Shown: one piece after another, positions 22,441 through 24,841 of the stretch
Position numbering within the stretch: the first letter of the stretch is position 1
Layout: every line of letters begins with the position of its first letter
Origin: Firmicutes bacterium UBA5496
GTDB lineage: Bacteria > Bacillota > Proteinivoracia > UBA4975
Direction of reading: 5' to 3'
DNA: 24,841 nucleotides
NCBI GenBank assembly: GCA_002427015.1
Contig: DIPE01000053.1
Location: 1,091 to 25,931 of the forward strand
Notes under the pieces: model-generated
Told to the model about the DNA's origin: nothing
Seen by the model: the letters and a program-made list of their open reading frames with translations, nothing else
Database searches by the model: none
Position numbers and translations under genes: made by a program

Positions 22441-23478
22441 TTAGGGCCTGCGGAAGTAATAATCAACAGAGGCTTTGTCCTGGACGGGAACCAGGCCCGA
22501 AGACCAGTGGACCTTGCCCTCCGCATCCCAAATCACCCCTTCAACATCAGGCAGCTCTTCAATAAATGCCAGTCCCTGTTCAGGACCCATGACAAAAACC
22601 GCCGTGGACAGCAAGTCTGCCAATTGGGCGCTGCCAGCAAGAATGGTTGCAGAGCGGACTTTATCCCCAGGCATCCCTGTGCGGGGATCGATGATATGGT
22701 GATAGCGCTTGCCGCCCTCAATAAAGAAGCGCTCATAATCTCCGGAAGTGGCAATCGCTCCCTGGCTGATTTCGATAATGGCGAAATTGGTCCCGGGGTT
22801 TTCGGGATTCTTGATGCCTACCCGCCAGGGACTGCCATCCGGCTTTTCCGCCAGCAGGCCGATATCGCCGCCGGCATTGGTAAGGCCAAAATCAATCCCG
22901 TTTTCCCGCAAAACATCCAGGCAACGGTCGATTATATAGCCCTTTGCCACACCGCCTAAATCAATTTGCATGCCCTTCTCAGTTAAATATACCTTATGGG
23001 CTTCCGGGTCCAGCTCTACCTTCTGCCAGCCTACTAAGGGCATAGCCGACCCAAGCTGGTCCTGGGTGGGCTTTTGCTCCTTGCCCGGTGAAAAATTATA
23101 AAGACGCAAAACAGGAGCCAAGGTAATATCAAAAGCGCCGCCAGTTCGCTCTCCAAAGTCCAGACTCTCAGCAATTACAGCCAGGGTGGCAGAGTTTACC
23201 GCCACCGCCTCAATTCCCGCCGCCCTTGAAAGCTTAGCCACATCTGAATCAGGCAGGTGGGCGCTAAGGATCCCCTCCAACGCTTCCATCCGGGCTAAAA
23301 CCTGGTCAAATACAAGCTCGGCCTTGGAGGCGGAGCCAGTATAAATCTGCACAGAGACAACGGTATCCATGACAAAAAAAGTTTTTTCATAGGCCTGCAG
23401 GGGTTCTTTGCAGGCAGTACAGCCGCACAGGACAACTCCAAAAATAAGCAATATCAGGCAAATTCTAGTCTTCACCAA
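22441..23478 (-). CDS. apbE: ApbE FAD:protein FMN transferase, lipoprotein
   Basis: This 345-residue protein has a lipoprotein-type signal (hydrophobic 6-17, lipobox L17-C18-G19-C20). The ApbE domain includes M-D-T-V-V-S-V near 34-40, D-L-G-G-V-A-K-G-Y-I-I-D, N-A-G-G-D-I-G and the late S-G-D-Y-E-R and H-H-I-I-D-P-R-T-G-M-P motifs. ApbE moves FMN from FAD to a threonine or serine of extracytoplasmic partner proteins, such as RnfG, NqrC or FMN-binding-domain proteins. No target with a D-G-x-S/T-G-A-T motif is visible in this window. The start is TTG at 23478 (GGAGG eight bases upstream) or GTG at 23475. A promoter precedes it and it heads the long unit to rodA. Confidence 0.93.
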   Translation of the reverse strand: MVKTRICLILLIFGVVLCGCTACKEPLQAYEKTFFVMDTVVSVQIYTGSASKAELVFDQVLARMEALEGILSAHLPDSDVAKLSRAAGIEAVAVNSATLAVIAESLDFGERTGGAFDITLAPVLRLYNFSPGKEQKPTQDQLGSAMPLVGWQKVELDPEAHKVYLTEKGMQIDLGGVAKGYIIDRCLDVLRENGIDFGLTNAGGDIGLLAEKPDGSPWRVGIKNPENPGTNFAIIEISQGAIATSGDYERFFIEGGKRYHHIIDPRTGMPGDKVRSATILAGSAQLADLLSTAVFVMGPEQGLAFIEELPDVEGVIWDAEGKVHWSSGLVPVQDKASVDYYFRRP

Positions 23479-23509
23479 GGTTCCTACCTCCTGTCCAGCG
23501 CACAGTACC

Positions 23510-23538
23510 AGTGTAACATTTCCCAAGTCTGCGGACAA
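23510..23538 (-). promoter_or_regulatory. Candidate promoter of the apbE-to-rodA unit
   Basis: On the minus strand TTGTCC (23533-23538), a 17-base spacer and TACACT (23510-23515) lie in the 65-base gap between the antiporter-like gene and apbE. The boxes match the vegetative consensus at four positions each. This would start transcription near 23503, about 25 bases before the TTG start. Confidence 0.5.
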
Positions 23539-23543
23539 CTAAT

Positions 23544-24841
23544 TCATCTTGCTGCCAAAAGACCATACAAAATTAAGCTCAGCGCCACAAGGCCCAAAAC
23601 AAAAGCCGCCACTAAAATCTCTACATTGAGCTGAGAAATCTTGCCGCTAACTACAGCCATTGCCTTTTGCAGGCGCAGCCGCCAAGCCTTATTTCCATCA
23701 GTTTGCACTCTGGGCTCAGTAACCTTTCTCTCCGCCGCGTCCAGCTTGTATACTGCCCGGGAAAAACCCAGGCCTAAATTCTTATAGAGCGCATCCAGAT
23801 TCTGGTCCCAAGCGGCAAATTTGTCAGCGCCCCTGAGAGAGCCCTTGCCCAAAGTAGAATACAGCCCATTGATTCCTTTGTCCAGCAGCCCGGCAGCTTT
23901 GATAAGTTTGCCTGAACCTGCGCCGGCCTGTCGGTATAGACTAGCGATTGCCCCATCAAGACTGGCCGTGTGCCTGCAAATTCCTATAAAAAGCCCGCCA
24001 ATCCCATGGCAGATTCCGTTGACCTTGCTATCTGCATAGGCAACGGGGCCTTGGCACAACCCCACAAACCCCCGGGATACAGGCTGGTAGAAGAGCCGTT
24101 CCAGACTGAGCCATTTGGGAAATTTAAGAGAATCAATTTTAAACTTGTATACCAAGAAGAGGATTACGGCGGCTACGGCAATAGTAATTGCCATGCTGGC
24201 CAAGTCATGCCAATTCCAGACATTGATTCCGGCTACATGTTCCAGGGAGACTTCCCCGAAGCCAACTGCCTTCATGGCGGGTATGATTACAGCAGCCGCT
24301 GTCTGCTGAGGGAAAAGCCCGATACAAATGACGGCGCCTGCTCCGATTACCAGGGGCAGCTGTAAACTCAGGGCCATTCGCGCCGGCAGCCGGCTCCAGT
24401 CCTTCTCCCCCAAAAAAATATTGACAAAGAGCTTGACAAAATAACAGATTGTCAGGGCCGAAGCCAGGACAAAGATTTTTTCTGCAAGCCACAGCAGCCA
24501 GGAAGGGTTGGCGCTGTATAAATCGGTGAGGGCATGATGCAAAAATGTCTTGCTGGCATAGCCGTTGAATCCGGGCATGCCGGTAATCCCAAGGGCCCCA
24601 ATTATAAAGGCAAAGGTCACTATAGGATACTTTTTCAGCAAGCCCCCCAGCTGGTCAAACTCCAGGCTGTGGGTGTAGACATAGATGGCCCCGGCGCACA
24701 TAAAGAGAGTAGTCTTAAAGACCCCATGATTGAGGATATGAAAGAGCATTCCTGAAACCCCGTAATGATCTTGGCCAAAGGGCAGCACAGCCGCGCCCAG
24801 CCCCATGACTATATAGCCAATCTGGCTGACGCTGCTATAGG
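23544..24841 (-). CDS. Complex I-like proton-translocating antiporter subunit, C-terminal part (5' end beyond right edge)
   Basis: The visible 431 residues begin inside the family motif Y-S-S-V-S-Q-I-G-Y, so the gene continues past the window. L-N-H-G-V-F-K-T-T-L-F-M-C-A-G (channel histidine and lysine) and G-M-P-G-F-N-G-Y-A-S-K-T identify the NuoL/MrpA/HyfB-type antiporter family ('complex I subunit 5'). These subunits move protons or sodium in respiratory complexes, membrane hydrogenases and Mrp antiporters; which complex this serves cannot be told. After a helix ending near position 24140, about 170 mostly soluble residues follow, including four 25-residue repeats (23733-24032), before a last membrane helix (about 23560-23627). 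This resembles the lateral helix plus final anchor of NuoL. It ends 65 bases before apbE; a candidate promoter lies between. Confidence 0.9.
   Translation of the reverse strand, partial: YSSVSQIGYIVMGLGAAVLPFGQDHYGVSGMLFHILNHGVFKTTLFMCAGAIYVYTHSLEFDQLGGLLKKYPIVTFAFIIGALGITGMPGFNGYASKTFLHHALTDLYSANPSWLLWLAEKIFVLASALTICYFVKLFVNIFLGEKDWSRLPARMALSLQLPLVIGAGAVICIGLFPQQTAAAVIIPAMKAVGFGEVSLEHVAGINVWNWHDLASMAITIAVAAVILFLVYKFKIDSLKFPKWLSLERLFYQPVSRGFVGLCQGPVAYADSKVNGICHGIGGLFIGICRHTASLDGAIASLYRQAGAGSGKLIKAAGLLDKGINGLYSTLGKGSLRGADKFAAWDQNLDALYKNLGLGFSRAVYKLDAAERKVTEPRVQTDGNKAWRLRLQKAMAVVSGKISQLNVEILVAAFVLGLVALSLILYGLLAAR
23733..24032 (-). repeat. Four 25-residue protein repeats within the antiporter-like subunit
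   Basis: Translated on the minus strand, four consecutive 25-residue units begin with aspartate at 24032, 23957, 23882 and 23807. Shared positions are D at 1, I/L/V at 4, G/S/A at 6, L/I at 7, Y or C at 8, A/I/L at 11, G at 12 and usually G at 14. Examples are DGAIASLYRQAG, DKGINGLYSTLG and DQNLDALYKNLG. A fifth, weaker unit with Y at the equivalent place lies just upstream but is one residue longer. The DNA has diverged, so this is an old protein-level duplication. Confidence 0.75.

Noticed and set aside
1..24841. CRISPR arrays, tRNA genes, insertion sequences or direct DNA repeats
   Set aside because: None was seen on reading both strands; the only repeat signal is at protein level in the antiporter-like subunit.

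Overview
The window comes from an endospore-forming member of the Firmicutes, probably a Clostridia-type anaerobe. The evidence is the spore protease gpr, a SpoIVFB-like M50 protease, a SleB/CwlJ-family hydrolase, an L27 precursor with its processing protease Prp, and strong Shine-Dalgarno sites. A genus cannot be named from sequence alone. Gene density is very high: no gap between genes exceeds about 150 bases, and I see no tRNA, rRNA, CRISPR array, insertion sequence or phage module. All but two genes lie on the minus strand.

Layout by inferred transcription unit, left to right. (1) 1-414, minus: a small four-helix membrane protein followed by the start of gpr. (2) 476-827, plus: rpsT (S20) with its own promoter and a terminator shared with the gene opposite. 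(3) 816-4424, minus: pyrR, comEC, holA. (4) 4547-5388, plus: a secreted LysM cell-wall hydrolase. (5) 5401-5925, minus: comEA. (6) 5988-10381, minus: obgE, nadD, an LCP/LytR_C protein, rsfS, a methyltransferase and a DUF1858 protein, ending in a terminator. (7) 10423-11510, minus: rplU, prp, rpmA with a promoter, an L21-leader-like 5' UTR and a terminator. (8) 11503-14801, minus: M50 protease, a TIGR03960-type radical SAM protein and its DUF2344 partner. (9) 14858-23538, minus: apbE, a NusG_II-domain protein, a Gx-transporter-family protein, maf, radC, mreB, mreC, mreD, PBP2, rodA, ending in a terminator. (10) 23544 to the right edge, minus: the C-terminal part of a proton-pumping complex I-like antiporter subunit.

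Functionally the window joins envelope growth (mreBCD, PBP2, RodA, LCP-like protein, hydrolase), ribosome biogenesis and silencing (S20, L21, L27, Prp, ObgE, RsfS), competence (ComEA, ComEC), replication (HolA), NAD synthesis (NadD) and a membrane redox module (ApbE, NusG_II, Gx transporter, antiporter-like subunit). Most of it is conserved core genome.

The least ordinary signals are these. The antiporter-like subunit carries four exact-length 25-residue repeats before its last membrane helix. The LCP-family protein has lost the arginines expected at its active site. The ApbE/NusG_II/Gx-transporter trio resembles flavin-based extracellular electron transfer loci. The rplU promoter is embedded in the stop region of the gene upstream. 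Several genes usual at these positions in relatives (min genes, spoIVFA, rng, yqeK) are absent. About nine of 29 visible starts appear to be TTG or GTG.
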